Shown here piece after piece: positions 25,581-34,381 of a stretch of 64,000 nt of DNA. Position 1 is the first letter of the stretch, and each line of letters opens with the position of its first letter. Location of the stretch: the NCBI GenBank assembly GCA_022822905.1, contig JAJDYE010000017.1:62001-126000 (forward strand), in the 5' to 3' direction. The stretch comes from Acidimicrobiia bacterium (GTDB lineage Bacteria > Actinomycetota > Acidimicrobiia > Acidimicrobiales > Bin134). The translations under genes and the position numbers were made by a program. The notes under the pieces are model-generated. The model ran no database searches. It worked only from the letters and a program-made list of their open reading frames with translations, and was not told where the DNA came from.

Positions 25581-26321
25581 ATGTTGCGCCGACGGTCAGG
25601 GCAGGAATCCGTGACGCTTCGCGTCGGTCGCGACCGTCTGCGGCTTAGACCCTGGGCCAGCGAAACGGAGATCGGCCTGCTCATCCTGCTGACTTCCGGC
25701 TCGGCAGTCTCAGATGCCGCCGTTGCCGCCTCGATCGAATCGGCGGCGGCCCAGGGCTATCTCCGAATCCGGACTTCAGCCCTCTCGCACCTAGAGGCGG
25801 AGCCGTTCCTCCGCGCCGGATTCGAACCCCGCCAGCAGCTCGCCTTGCTGTCTCGGCCAATCCAACCGCCGCTCTCTGAGCGAAATGGAGGCGTTGCCAT
25901 CCGACGGGCCCGGCGCCGCGATCACAGCTCGGTGCTGGCCGTGGACCATGCCGCCTTCGATCCGTTCTGGCAGCTTGATACGGTCGGACTGCACGAAGCA
26001 CTCCGAGCCACACCCTTCCGACGCTTTCGAGTGGCTCGTCAAGATTCCGACAAGGCCCCGGCTGGGTACGCCATCTCTGGGCGCAGCGGACCGTCGGGCT
26101 ATCTCCAGCGATTGGCAATCTCACCTAGCCAACAAGGACAGGGGGCCGGAACCGCGCTGGTAATCGACGGGCTGACGTGGATGGCCCGCTGGGGTGCCAC
26201 CCAAGCCTGGGTCAACACGCCCCAGCAAAACACCGGTGCCCTGCGCCTCTATGAGCGTCTGGGTTTCGAGCCGGTTCCCCCCGGTCTGCAAGTTCTGGAG
26301 TTGGAGATCAGTGGGCTATAG
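25581..26321 (+). CDS. GNAT family N-acetyltransferase
   Basis: This 246-residue protein has a degenerate N-terminal half and a clear C-terminal GNAT domain: LQRLAISPSQQGQGAGTALV, with the Q-x-x-G-x-G loop, followed by WVNTPQQNTGALRLYERLGF. It resembles RimI-like acetyltransferases. It is divergent from the deacetylase gene with 111 bp between them and overlaps the following envelope gene by 11 bp. In the mycobacterial counterpart of this locus the position is held by mutT4. The acceptor is unknown. Confidence 0.85.
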   Translation: MLRRRSGQESVTLRVGRDRLRLRPWASETEIGLLILLTSGSAVSDAAVAASIESAAAQGYLRIRTSALSHLEAEPFLRAGFEPRQQLALLSRPIQPPLSERNGGVAIRRARRRDHSSVLAVDHAAFDPFWQLDTVGLHEALRATPFRRFRVARQDSDKAPAGYAISGRSGPSGYLQRLAISPSQQGQGAGTALVIDGLTWMARWGATQAWVNTPQQNTGALRLYERLGFEPVPPGLQVLELEISGL

Positions 26322-28401
26322 ATGCCGCTCCAGGAGCAAGTGGCTGGCGATTGGGCTGGCGGCGTCTCTTGTCTTCAGCGCCGCGCCCGCTCTCATGATC
26401 CCGATCGCCACCGCCCAGAATGGCAACGGCACCTCCGGAATGGAAACCCCCTCCATAGAGCTGGTCAGCCAAAGCATGTGGATTGCCGAGGAGGACATCT
26501 TCCGAGTCTCCTTCCGCCTCATCGACGCCCCCGATGGGTCCACCATTGACATAAACATCGGGGTGCCTATTCGGTCTCGCTCCGCTCTCCTGGATCGACT
26601 GGCCGGGCCGTCCACCGGATTGAGCCTTCAACGGATCTCCCGATTGCCCATGCCCGAACCCGATGCCAATGGGATCACCTCGCTGCAGTTCACCACTACG
26701 AGCAGCCAGGAGCTAGAACCCGAAACAGCGGGTGTTCCATGGCTCAAACTCTCCGCCGAAGGGGTATACCCGGTGAGCATTGTCCTTCGGGATTCCGACA
26801 ACTTGAGATTGGACACGATCCACACCTTTCTGGTCCGCACACCCCCAGTTGATTCCGACCTCTCGCCACTGCTGGTGAGCACCGTGCTGTCGGTGAGCGG
26901 ACCATTGCCCGTGAGCCCAGAGGGAACCGTGGATATGCCCGTGAGCCCAGAGGGAACCGTGGACATGGGAGCGTCCGAAAACAGCCTGCAAGTGCTAGCC
27001 GAGGTTTTCGACCCCCGAATTCGACCTCAACCTCTGGCCACAGTTTCTGTTAACCCTCTTCTGGTTGACGCCCTGGCCATAAGCGAGCAAACCGAGCACA
27101 CAATGCTGTTGGCCCGACTCCAACAAGCAACCACCAACCGCCAGATAACGAGCAACACCTACGTTCCCTTGGACAGCGACGCGTGGATCGACCACGACCT
27201 GAGCCTCCAGATCGGCTGGCAGGTAGAGGCGGGCGCCGCGGTGCTGGATGAGTTTCTCGGCTCTCAGTCCGACCACACCATCATGGTGTTGACCACTTCG
27301 GCCTCGCCCAGGTTGCTAAATCGTCTTCAACGGGAGCGAGTAGAGCTGGTGCTGGTTCCCGATGCCCTACTCGACCCGGCCAATGAACTTGTCGGCACAT
27401 TGGCCAAGACATCGTTCTTGTTGCCCACACTGGACGAATTGCTCACACCGGGCGAGCCGATTAAAGCACTGTCCATAGCCAGCACGGCAACGGCTCACTT
27501 CACCAGAACTGATAGAGCCGACACCGCTCCCTACCTGGTGTTGGCCGACTTGGCCGCCCGTTGGTTTGAAGACCCCCAGCAGCTTCGGGGGATTGTGATA
27601 GCCCCACCGCTTGATTCCCTTTCCGATTCGACTGGTCTTGGTGTGCTACTGGACGAGATCAGCGTAAGTCCGATCCTGTCCCCGGTCGACCCCTCTGCAA
27701 TTGTCGAGAACCTTGAGCCCGAAACCCTCCGAGAGGTGCGTCCCGCCGAGGTGAACGGATTCGGAGAGGACTACAAGGCAGCGCTGAGCGACGGACAGCG
27801 CATCGCCCGTTCCTACCAGAACATGGTCGACCCGATCGCCACCGTGGACACCCCCGAGCGGGAGCTGATCGAAACCCTGGATCGAGCCCTGTTGCTGTCC
27901 GGCACCTACGGTCTGACCGAGACCCAGCGGGACGCCTACCTGGCGGTGGTGGCCCAAACCGTTCGGGACACCGCGGCCGCCATCCAACCGCCGAGTCGCC
28001 AGAGAATCACCCTGACCAGCCGGTCGGAGAGCATACCGATGCTCATCCGCAACAACCTCGACCACGATGTCATAGTGCGGTTGGACCTCAACAGCGACAA
28101 GCTCGACTTCCCCGAAGGAAACTTCTTGCTGCGGCGGCTCTCCCCCGGAGTCAACCAGATCCAGGTGCCGGTGCAGGCCAAGACTTCGGGCGACGCCGTG
28201 CTGGAGATCAGCGTCAACTCGCCCACCGGGCTCTGGGCTCTAGGCGAGTCGCAGTTGACCGTGCGAGCAACCTCCCTGTCGGGCACCGGTGTGGGGATCG
28301 CCGCCGCCGCGCTGGCCATCTTGCTGTTGTGGTGGGCTCGACACTGGTGGTCGCGCCGACGCTCCAAACTCGAGCTTCCAAAAAGTAGTGTCAGTGCATG
28401 A
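26311..28401 (+). CDS. DUF6049-like secreted/membrane-anchored envelope protein
   Basis: The GTG at 26311 gives 696 residues: a signal peptide (basic VGYRCRSRSK, hydrophobic core, IATAQ), a long extracellular region, and one C-terminal membrane helix (VGIAAAALAILLLWWA) with a basic cytoplasmic end. The central YLVLADLAARWFEDPQQLRGIVIAPP segment resembles Rv3909-type actinobacterial proteins encoded between pcnA and murJ. Their role is in the cell envelope but not defined. A 10-residue tandem repeat (PVSPEGTVDM twice) lies near residue 200. It overlaps degV by 4 bp. No murJ follows. Confidence 0.72.
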   Translation: MGYRCRSRSKWLAIGLAASLVFSAAPALMIPIATAQNGNGTSGMETPSIELVSQSMWIAEEDIFRVSFRLIDAPDGSTIDINIGVPIRSRSALLDRLAGPSTGLSLQRISRLPMPEPDANGITSLQFTTTSSQELEPETAGVPWLKLSAEGVYPVSIVLRDSDNLRLDTIHTFLVRTPPVDSDLSPLLVSTVLSVSGPLPVSPEGTVDMPVSPEGTVDMGASENSLQVLAEVFDPRIRPQPLATVSVNPLLVDALAISEQTEHTMLLARLQQATTNRQITSNTYVPLDSDAWIDHDLSLQIGWQVEAGAAVLDEFLGSQSDHTIMVLTTSASPRLLNRLQRERVELVLVPDALLDPANELVGTLAKTSFLLPTLDELLTPGEPIKALSIASTATAHFTRTDRADTAPYLVLADLAARWFEDPQQLRGIVIAPPLDSLSDSTGLGVLLDEISVSPILSPVDPSAIVENLEPETLREVRPAEVNGFGEDYKAALSDGQRIARSYQNMVDPIATVDTPERELIETLDRALLLSGTYGLTETQRDAYLAVVAQTVRDTAAAIQPPSRQRITLTSRSESIPMLIRNNLDHDVIVRLDLNSDKLDFPEGNFLLRRLSPGVNQIQVPVQAKTSGDAVLEISVNSPTGLWALGESQLTVRATSLSGTGVGIAAAALAILLLWWARHWWSRRRSKLELPKSSVSA
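26908..26967 (+). repeat. 30-bp tandem duplication inside the DUF6049-like gene
   Basis: Units 26908-26937 and 26938-26967 differ at one position (GATATG against GACATG). Each encodes PVSPEGTVDM. The unit is in frame and lies in a linker, so it may vary in copy number. Confidence 0.93.
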
Positions 28402-29237
28402 CCGTTCGAATTGTGACCGACAGCTCTTGCGACCTCAGCGCCGCCGACATCGAGCGCCACCAGATCACCGTGGTCCCGCTCACCATCCGATTCGGCGACG
28501 AGGAGTTCACCGACGGTGTGGGCCTATCGGCGGAGAACTTCTACGCCAAGATGGCCGCCAGCGATGAACTCCCCTCAACCGCGGCTCCCGCACCGGGCGC
28601 CTTCGAAGTGGTGTTTCGAGATCTGGCCGCCAGCGGTGCCGAGGCCGTTGTATGCGTCAACTTGTCATTCGCCCTGTCGGCCACCGGGGAATCGGCCCAG
28701 AGCGCGGCCCGAGCCACCGACGGCGAGGTGGACGTTCGGGTGGTGGACTCCGGCAAGGTATCGGTGGGCCTGGGTGTCATGGTGAAAGCCGCCGCAGCCG
28801 CGGCTGAGGCCGGGCACAGCGCCGATGAGATCGAAGCCCAACTGGCCGATCTAAAAAATCGGGTCTTCATCTATGCCGTACTGGACACTCTGGACAACCT
28901 CAAGAAGGGCGGCCGCATCGGTACTGCGCAGGCGCTCTTGGGCAGCGCCCTGTCGATCAAACCGTGCTTGGACCTCACTTCCGGCGTCGTAGAGGAAGCG
29001 GGCAAACAGCGAACCAGGGGCAAAGCCCGGAACTGGCTGGCTGCGAAAGTGGCCGAAGCCGGGGAGTTGGAACACCTGGCCATCGCCCACGGTGCGGCCG
29101 AAGACATCGACGCGTTCACAGCCAGCCTGGGGGAATCCCCCGCTCAGAACCCCTTGACGGTGGCCCTCATCGGCCCGGTTGTGGGCACTCACGCCGGCCC
29201 CGGTGTCATCGCCGCCGCCATGGTGCCCGCCCCCTAA
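28398..29237 (+). CDS. DegV family fatty-acid-binding protein
   Basis: This 279-residue protein has the DegV pattern: VTDSSCDLSAADIERHQITVVPL, the FTDGVGLSAENFYAKM segment, and the LPSTAAP lipid-head loop. DegV/FakB proteins hold a single fatty acid and present it to a kinase for phosphorylation. No FakA gene is adjacent. The start overlaps the previous stop by 4 bp (ATGA), so it belongs to the GNAT/DUF6049 transcript. The nuoA start follows after 44 bp. Confidence 0.93.
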   Translation: MTVRIVTDSSCDLSAADIERHQITVVPLTIRFGDEEFTDGVGLSAENFYAKMAASDELPSTAAPAPGAFEVVFRDLAASGAEAVVCVNLSFALSATGESAQSAARATDGEVDVRVVDSGKVSVGLGVMVKAAAAAAEAGHSADEIEAQLADLKNRVFIYAVLDTLDNLKKGGRIGTAQALLGSALSIKPCLDLTSGVVEEAGKQRTRGKARNWLAAKVAEAGELEHLAIAHGAAEDIDAFTASLGESPAQNPLTVALIGPVVGTHAGPGVIAAAMVPAP

Positions 29238-29281
29238 GTACGTCTTGGCCCGCAGAAAACGCCATCGGTAACCTTCGAGCC

Positions 29282-29647
29282 GTGTCGGAGTTCCTCCGCG
29301 ACTACCTCCTCGTCGTTATATTCCTCGTGCTGGCAGGTGCTTTGGTCTTTGGGATGCTGGGGCTCGGCAGCCTGTTGCGACCCTCCCGGTCGCAGCCCCA
29401 GAAATACATCACCTATGAGAGCGGCGTCGACCCCGTGGGACTGGGCTGGTCGCAGAGCAACATCCGCTACTACGTCTTCGCCCTCTTGTTCGTCATGTTC
29501 GACGTTGAGGCGGTGTTCATCTTCCCCTGGGCCACCCGGCTGGAGGCCTACGGGACGTTCGGCTTGGTCGAGATGGCCATTTTCATATTCATCCTTGCGC
29601 TGGGCTTGGTGTACGCCTGGCGAAAGGGTGTCCTCCGGTGGATCTGA
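29282..29647 (+). CDS. nuoA: NADH-quinone oxidoreductase subunit A
   Basis: This 121-residue membrane subunit has three hydrophobic helices. The YESGVDPVGLGWSQSNIRYYVFALLF loop-helix (outlined) carries the conserved acidic residues of helix 2. The start is a GTG. NuoA packs next to NuoH/J/K near the quinone chamber. It is the first gene of the eleven-gene complex I operon, and a separate promoter may lie in the 44 bp after degV. Confidence 0.95.
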   Translation: MSEFLRDYLLVVIFLVLAGALVFGMLGLGSLLRPSRSQPQKYITYESGVDPVGLGWSQSNIRYYVFALLFVMFDVEAVFIFPWATRLEAYGTFGLVEMAIFIFILALGLVYAWRKGVLRWI

Positions 29648-29655
29648 GGTAGGCA

Positions 29656-30156
29656 GTGGGACTGGTCGCCAGCGGCAAAGCTCCAAAACCCCTGACCAAG
29701 TTGCTCAACCTCGGCCGGAAGTACTCCATCTGGATGTACCAGTGGGGCCTGGCCTGCTGCGCCATCGAGATGGGCGCGGTGATCGGCTCCCCTCGGTACG
29801 ACGTCATGCGCCTCGGCGTGATCCCGTTTCCCGCCAGCCCCCGACAGGCCGACTTGGTGGTGATCTCGGGAACGGTCACCGACAAGATGGTGCCGTCCAT
29901 CCTCCGTCTCTACCAGCAGATGCCCGACCCGAAGTACGTCATCTCGATGGGATCCTGCGCCAACTGCGGAGGCCCCTACTGGGACTCCTATTCGGTGACC
30001 AAGGGCGTCGATCAGATCATTCCGGTAGACGTGTACGTGCCCGGCTGTCCACCCCGACCCGAGGCCCTGCTGGAGGGCATCGTGCTGCTCCAAGAGCGCA
30101 TCGGCAACGAAGATCCGGCCGTGCGGTGGCGAGGTGACCCAATTGTCGTCGACTGA
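29656..30156 (+). CDS. nuoB: NADH-quinone oxidoreductase subunit B
   Basis: This 166-residue subunit holds the terminal N2 [4Fe-4S] cluster. The adjacent Cys34-Cys35 ([11 protein letters not shown]), Cys101 (GSCANCGG) and Cys131 (VPGCPPRP) are all present, so electron delivery to quinone should be intact. The GTG start lies 8 bp after nuoA. It overlaps nuoC by 23 bp. Confidence 0.96.
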   Translation: MGLVASGKAPKPLTKLLNLGRKYSIWMYQWGLACCAIEMGAVIGSPRYDVMRLGVIPFPASPRQADLVVISGTVTDKMVPSILRLYQQMPDPKYVISMGSCANCGGPYWDSYSVTKGVDQIIPVDVYVPGCPPRPEALLEGIVLLQERIGNEDPAVRWRGDPIVVD

Positions 30157-30796
30157 AGTCGAGAACGACGCCGCCGAAACCGGGCCGCAGTCCGACGAGC
30201 GCCGGGAGGCTTGGGCTGCCCAGCTGGCCGAAGCGCTGGGCGACGGTTTCGCCGAGCACCACATCATTCCGGGCAGCGACTTGTGGGTGCGAGTGAACCG
30301 CGAATCGTGGACCGATGCGGCTACCGCCGCCCGCGACCAGCTTGATTGCCAATTCTTCGACTGGCTGTCGGCCATCGACTGGCTGCCCTCCCCCTACGGG
30401 CGGGACATGGATGCCCAGGAAGACAACCCCGAGCCCAAGGCAGCCGATCCCATGGAGCAGGGCCATGCCGGTGGCGAGACCCGGTTCCAAATGGTGATGC
30501 GCCTCTATTCCATCTCCGAGCACATGGGCATCACCATAAAGGCCGACCTTCCCGACGACGATCTGAGCATCGACACCCTGATCAGCGCTTTCCCCGGGGC
30601 CAACTGGCATGAGCGCGAGGCCTGGGAGATGTTCGGGATCCATTTCAACGGCCACCCCGATCTTCGCAACATCTACCTCCCCGGCGCTTTCGAGGGGAAC
30701 CCTCTCCGCAAGGACTTCCCGCTGCTGGCCCGCCGGGTAAAGCCATGGCCCGGCATTGTGGACGTGGAGCTGTTCCCCGGCGAGGAAGGCCCATGA
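30134..30796 (+). CDS. nuoC: NADH-quinone oxidoreductase subunit C
   Basis: This 220-residue peripheral-arm subunit has the conserved [24 protein letters not shown] signature (outlined) and the FPLLARR segment before the C-terminus. It is separate from nuoD, not fused as in E. coli. The N-terminal approximately 40 residues are acidic and variable. The GTG start overlaps nuoB, and the stop overlaps nuoD by 4 bp (ATGA). Confidence 0.93.
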   Translation: MTQLSSTEVENDAAETGPQSDERREAWAAQLAEALGDGFAEHHIIPGSDLWVRVNRESWTDAATAARDQLDCQFFDWLSAIDWLPSPYGRDMDAQEDNPEPKAADPMEQGHAGGETRFQMVMRLYSISEHMGITIKADLPDDDLSIDTLISAFPGANWHEREAWEMFGIHFNGHPDLRNIYLPGAFEGNPLRKDFPLLARRVKPWPGIVDVELFPGEEGP

Positions 30797-31971
30797 CCGC
30801 GGTAAGCGCCGACCAGCGCCAGCAGCTCGCCTACGTGGCCACCCAGGCCGCCGACGCCCGGCTGAACGTGGAGATCGAGACCGAGGGCATGACCCTCAAC
30901 ATCGGCCCCCAGCATCCGGCCACTCACGGCACACTACGGCTGGTAGCCCGCCTCGACGGCGAACAGGTGGTGGAGGCCGAGCCCATCATGGGCTACATGC
31001 ACCGGGGCTATGAGAAACTGGCCGAGGTACGCACCTATCCCCAGGTCACCACGCTCATCAACCGCATCGACTGGCTGGGCAGTTTCGCCAACGAGGTGCC
31101 GTTCATCCTGGCCGCCGAGAAGCTCATGGAGGTGGAGGCGCCACCCCGGGCCCAGTGGATTCGCACCGTGCTGTTCGAGTTGAGCCGGATCGCCAACATC
31201 ACCTTGTTCCTGGGCGACATGGCAGTGCAGCTCGGGGCCCTCACCCCGGTGTTCATGGCCTTCCGAGACCGCGAGTTCGTGCTGAACCAGATCGAAGCAG
31301 CCACCGGCGGGCGCTTCCATCCCAACTTCGACCGCATCGGCGGCCTCAAAGACGACCTTCCCCAGGGCTGGATCGACGACACCAAGCAGGCCATGGAGAA
31401 GATGCGCGACTTCTGCGACGAGTTCGAGGAGCTGGTGCTGGGCAATGAGATCTTCCAAGCCCGCAGCCGGGGCATCGGCATCGTGCCGGCCGAAGTGGGC
31501 CTGGCCTACGGACTCTCGGGCGCCAACATCCGGGCCAGCGGGGTGGACTGGGACCTGCGCCGCGACGGCCATGAGGCCCTGGCCTACGACCAGGTGGACT
31601 GGAAGGTATGGACCCACCCCGACGGCGATTCCTTCGCCCGCTACTGGGTGAGGCTCCAGGAGACCCGAGAGGCCACCCACATCGTGGATCAGCTCTTGGA
31701 CGGGCTGCCCTCGGGTCCGATCATGGCCAAGGTGCCCCGCATCATCAAGGTGCCCGCCGGTGAGGCCTACGCCGCCACCGAGAACCCGCTGGGGGAGATG
31801 GGCTACTACGTGGTGAGCAAGGGTGACTTGGTGCCGTTCCGGGTCAAGATCCGCTCGGCCAGCTTCTCCAACATCTCCATCACCCCGTGGCTGCTCAAGG
31901 GCGTCTACGTGCCCGACATAATCACGATTTTGGCCAGCCTGTATTTCATCCTGGGAGACATTGACCGGTGA
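30793..31971 (+). CDS. nuoD: NADH-quinone oxidoreductase subunit D
   Basis: This 392-residue subunit forms the quinone-reaction site with NuoB. IGPQHPATHGTLRLV carries the conserved quinone-site His, with the MGYMHRGYEKLAE helix following. The fold derives from NiFe hydrogenase large subunits, but the metal-binding cysteines are absent, as expected. I start at the ATG overlapping the nuoC stop; the frame is open upstream to 30745. It overlaps nuoH by 4 bp. Confidence 0.95.
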   Translation: MTAVSADQRQQLAYVATQAADARLNVEIETEGMTLNIGPQHPATHGTLRLVARLDGEQVVEAEPIMGYMHRGYEKLAEVRTYPQVTTLINRIDWLGSFANEVPFILAAEKLMEVEAPPRAQWIRTVLFELSRIANITLFLGDMAVQLGALTPVFMAFRDREFVLNQIEAATGGRFHPNFDRIGGLKDDLPQGWIDDTKQAMEKMRDFCDEFEELVLGNEIFQARSRGIGIVPAEVGLAYGLSGANIRASGVDWDLRRDGHEALAYDQVDWKVWTHPDGDSFARYWVRLQETREATHIVDQLLDGLPSGPIMAKVPRIIKVPAGEAYAATENPLGEMGYYVVSKGDLVPFRVKIRSASFSNISITPWLLKGVYVPDIITILASLYFILGDIDR

Positions 31972-33020
31972 CGGCGGCAACGGTTCTTTCCGGCCTGCTG
32001 GCCGTGGAGGTGCCCTACTGGGCGTCGGCCATCATCAAAGTGGGCATCATCGCCTTAGTCGTCCCCACTGCTGCGCTGGTGCTGGGCTATGTGTTCCTGC
32101 TGAAGATGATGAGCTTCATGCAGAGCCGGCTGGGTCCCATGGAGGCCGGCCCCTACGGCACCCTGCAACTATTGGCCGACGGGCTGAAGTTCATCCAGAA
32201 AGAGGACATCTTCCCGGCCAAGGCCGACCGGACGGTGTTCGCGCTGGCCCCGCTGGTGGTGCTGGTCTCCACCTTCTTGATCTACGTGGTGATCCCCACC
32301 GGCCCCGACGCAGTGGTGGCCCAGCTGGATGTGGGCATCTTCTACGCCCTGGCGGTGTCGTCGCTGTCGGTGGTGGGCATCTTGATGGCCGGATGGGCTT
32401 CGGCCAACAAATACGCCCTCATGGGGGGCTTGCGGGCCGCCGGCCAGCTCATCGCCTACGAGCTGCCGCTGGTGCTGGCGGTGATGGGCGTGGTTATCCA
32501 GGCCGGCACCCTGGATCTGCAAAAAATCGTCACCGCTCAGGCTGAAGGAGAGATATTCGGCTGGGGCGGCATCGGCAACCCGTTCATCCTCACCCAGTTC
32601 GTGGGCTTCTTCATCTTCCTGGTGGCGGTGCAGGCCGAGACCACCCAGCCGCCGTTCGACATGCCAGTGGCCGAGTCGGAGATCGTGGGCGGCTACCAAG
32701 TGGAGTACACCGGCTTCCGATTCCTGTTCTTCTTCATGGGCGAGTTCGGCACTGCTTTTGCCTTTGCTGCGCTGGCCGCAGTTCTGTTCCTGGGCGGCTG
32801 GGCCCTGCCATGGGGCGACCTCACCCACTGGGGGTTCAACATCGCCGGACCGGTCATCATGCTGGTGAAGGTTTTGGCCGTGGCCGCGCTGATCTTCTGG
32901 TTCCGTTTCACCTATCCGAGGCTGAGAGAGGACCAGCTTCAGCGCCTCGCCTGGAAGTTCCTCATCCCGTTGTCACTGGTCAACATCGTTGTCACCGGTA
33001 TTTTCAAGGTCGTTTTGTAG
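31968..33020 (+). CDS. nuoH: NADH-quinone oxidoreductase subunit H
   Basis: This 350-residue membrane subunit, normally eight helices, forms the roof of the quinone tunnel. Visible conserved pieces are MQSRLGPMEAGPYGTLQLLADG, given here in outline, the AVQAETTQPPFDMPVAESEIVGGY loop and EYTGFRF. The acidic residues thought to relay protons are present in this loop. The GTG start overlaps nuoD by 4 bp. Confidence 0.95.
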   Translation: MTAATVLSGLLAVEVPYWASAIIKVGIIALVVPTAALVLGYVFLLKMMSFMQSRLGPMEAGPYGTLQLLADGLKFIQKEDIFPAKADRTVFALAPLVVLVSTFLIYVVIPTGPDAVVAQLDVGIFYALAVSSLSVVGILMAGWASANKYALMGGLRAAGQLIAYELPLVLAVMGVVIQAGTLDLQKIVTAQAEGEIFGWGGIGNPFILTQFVGFFIFLVAVQAETTQPPFDMPVAESEIVGGYQVEYTGFRFLFFFMGEFGTAFAFAALAAVLFLGGWALPWGDLTHWGFNIAGPVIMLVKVLAVAALIFWFRFTYPRLREDQLQRLAWKFLIPLSLVNIVVTGIFKVVL

Positions 33021-33029
33021 GAGCTCGCC

Positions 33030-33563
33030 ATGGCACTTGTACCAGGATTGATCACCGGGCTGAAGGTCACCGCCCGCACCATGTTCCGCACCCTGTTCGG
33101 CGACGGTCCCCCGGTGGTGCCCGCCCCCTCCAAGCACTCCCACACCGTGCAGTACCCCCACGTCAAGGAGATGCCCGCCGACCGGGCTCGAGGGGTGATC
33201 GCCCTCCACGAGGAGAACTGCACCGCCTGCATGCTGTGCGCCCGGGAGTGCCCCGACTGGTGCATTTACATCGAAGGCCACAAGTACCTGGCGCCGCCCC
33301 GACGGGAGGGGGGCAAGCCCCGCCAGAAGAATGCGCTCGACCGCTTCGACATCGATTACGCCCTGTGCATGTACTGCGGGATCTGTGTGGAGGTCTGCCC
33401 GTTTGAGGCGCTGTTCTGGAGCCCCGAATACGAGTACTCCGAGCCCCGCATCGCCGACTTGCTCCATGACAAGGAGCGCCTCAGCGAATGGATGGACACC
33501 GTTCCCGACTTCGAGCCCTACGAACCCGGATCCGAGCAGAAGGTGTTGAAGGTTCCCCGGTGA
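33030..33563 (+). CDS. nuoI: NADH-quinone oxidoreductase subunit I
   Basis: This 177-residue subunit binds two [4Fe-4S] clusters (N6a, N6b). The ligands are Cys64, 67, 70, 74 and Cys113, 116, 119, 123, all intact. With NuoE, F and G missing, NuoI is the outermost iron-sulfur subunit encoded here and the natural entry point for a ferredoxin or other donor. GGAG precedes the ATG. It overlaps nuoJ by 4 bp. Confidence 0.95.
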   Translation: MALVPGLITGLKVTARTMFRTLFGDGPPVVPAPSKHSHTVQYPHVKEMPADRARGVIALHEENCTACMLCARECPDWCIYIEGHKYLAPPRREGGKPRQKNALDRFDIDYALCMYCGICVEVCPFEALFWSPEYEYSEPRIADLLHDKERLSEWMDTVPDFEPYEPGSEQKVLKVPR

Positions 33564-34075
33564 TCGCCGAGCACGTCGCCTTCGGGATCATCGCCGCGGT
33601 GATGGTGGCCTCCGCCCTGCGGGTGGTGACCACCCGCGACATCATGCATGCCGCCCTGTACCTGGTGATCGTGCTGGCCGGGGTGGCCGCCCTGTTCTTG
33701 CTCGTAGGCGCCGAGTTCACCGGCATCACCCAGGTGCTCATCTACATCGGCGCGGTGATCGTGCTGTTCTTGTTCGGGATCATGCTCACCCGGACCGACT
33801 TCGACCAGGACGAGGAAACCGACCACAAGCGCAAGTTCCCTGCCATACTCACGGCCCTCCTGCTGTTGGCGGTGATGATCGGCGCGCTGGTGGACCGCTT
33901 CGAGGACGTGAAGCTGGACGCCAACCTGCCCGGCGGTCAGACCCCCCAGACCACCGCCCAGGTGTCCGACGAGCTGTTCTCCCAGTACATCGTGCCCTTC
34001 GAAGCGGTGTCGGTGCTGCTGCTGGCTGCTCTCATCGGCGCCATCGTGATCGCCCGCCGAGAGGAGGGCGGCTGA
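33560..34075 (+). CDS. nuoJ: NADH-quinone oxidoreductase subunit J
   Basis: This 171-residue protein has about five hydrophobic helices. Helix 3 contains the [23 protein letters not shown] region, with the pi-bulge glycine typical of NuoJ. The GTG at 33560 overlaps the nuoI stop (GTGA), which decides the start over an upstream frame open to 33488. The stop overlaps the nuoK ATG by 1 nt. Confidence 0.93.
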   Translation: MIAEHVAFGIIAAVMVASALRVVTTRDIMHAALYLVIVLAGVAALFLLVGAEFTGITQVLIYIGAVIVLFLFGIMLTRTDFDQDEETDHKRKFPAILTALLLLAVMIGALVDRFEDVKLDANLPGGQTPQTTAQVSDELFSQYIVPFEAVSVLLLAALIGAIVIARREEGG

Positions 34076-34374
34076 TGTATCTCAATGAGATGCTCCTTTT
34101 GGGCGCGGTGTTGTTCTGCATCGGGGTCTACGGCGTGCTGGCCCGCCGCAACGGTGTTCTGGTGCTCATGTCCATCGAGCTCATCTTGAACGCGGTGAAC
34201 ATCAACCTGGTGGCCTTCGGGGCGTTCCACGACACGGTCCAAGGCCAGATCTTCGCCCTGTTCGTGATCACCGTGGCCGCCGCCGAGGTGGGAATCGGCC
34301 TGGCCATTGTTCTGCTGCTGTACCGGAACCGTCGATCCATCGACTTGGACCAAGTCGATCTGATGAAGGGGTGA
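34075..34374 (+). CDS. nuoK: NADH-quinone oxidoreductase subunit K
   Basis: This 99-residue protein has three membrane helices. The conserved Glu of helix 2 lies in [18 protein letters not shown] and the second acidic residue in [11 protein letters not shown]. It is related to MnhC/MrpC antiporter subunits. The TGATG junction with nuoJ gives tight coupling, and 7 bp separate it from nuoL. Confidence 0.95.
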   Translation: MYLNEMLLLGAVLFCIGVYGVLARRNGVLVLMSIELILNAVNINLVAFGAFHDTVQGQIFALFVITVAAAEVGIGLAIVLLLYRNRRSIDLDQVDLMKG

Positions 34375-34381
34375 TGGTCTG

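Noticed and set aside
30934-31980. Long open frame antisense to nuoD (and similar ones antisense to nuoL and nuoM)
   Set aside because: These frames are an expected by-product of strong third-position GC bias. Their translations are low-complexity Gly/His/Asp-rich strings with no domain, and no ribosome site.
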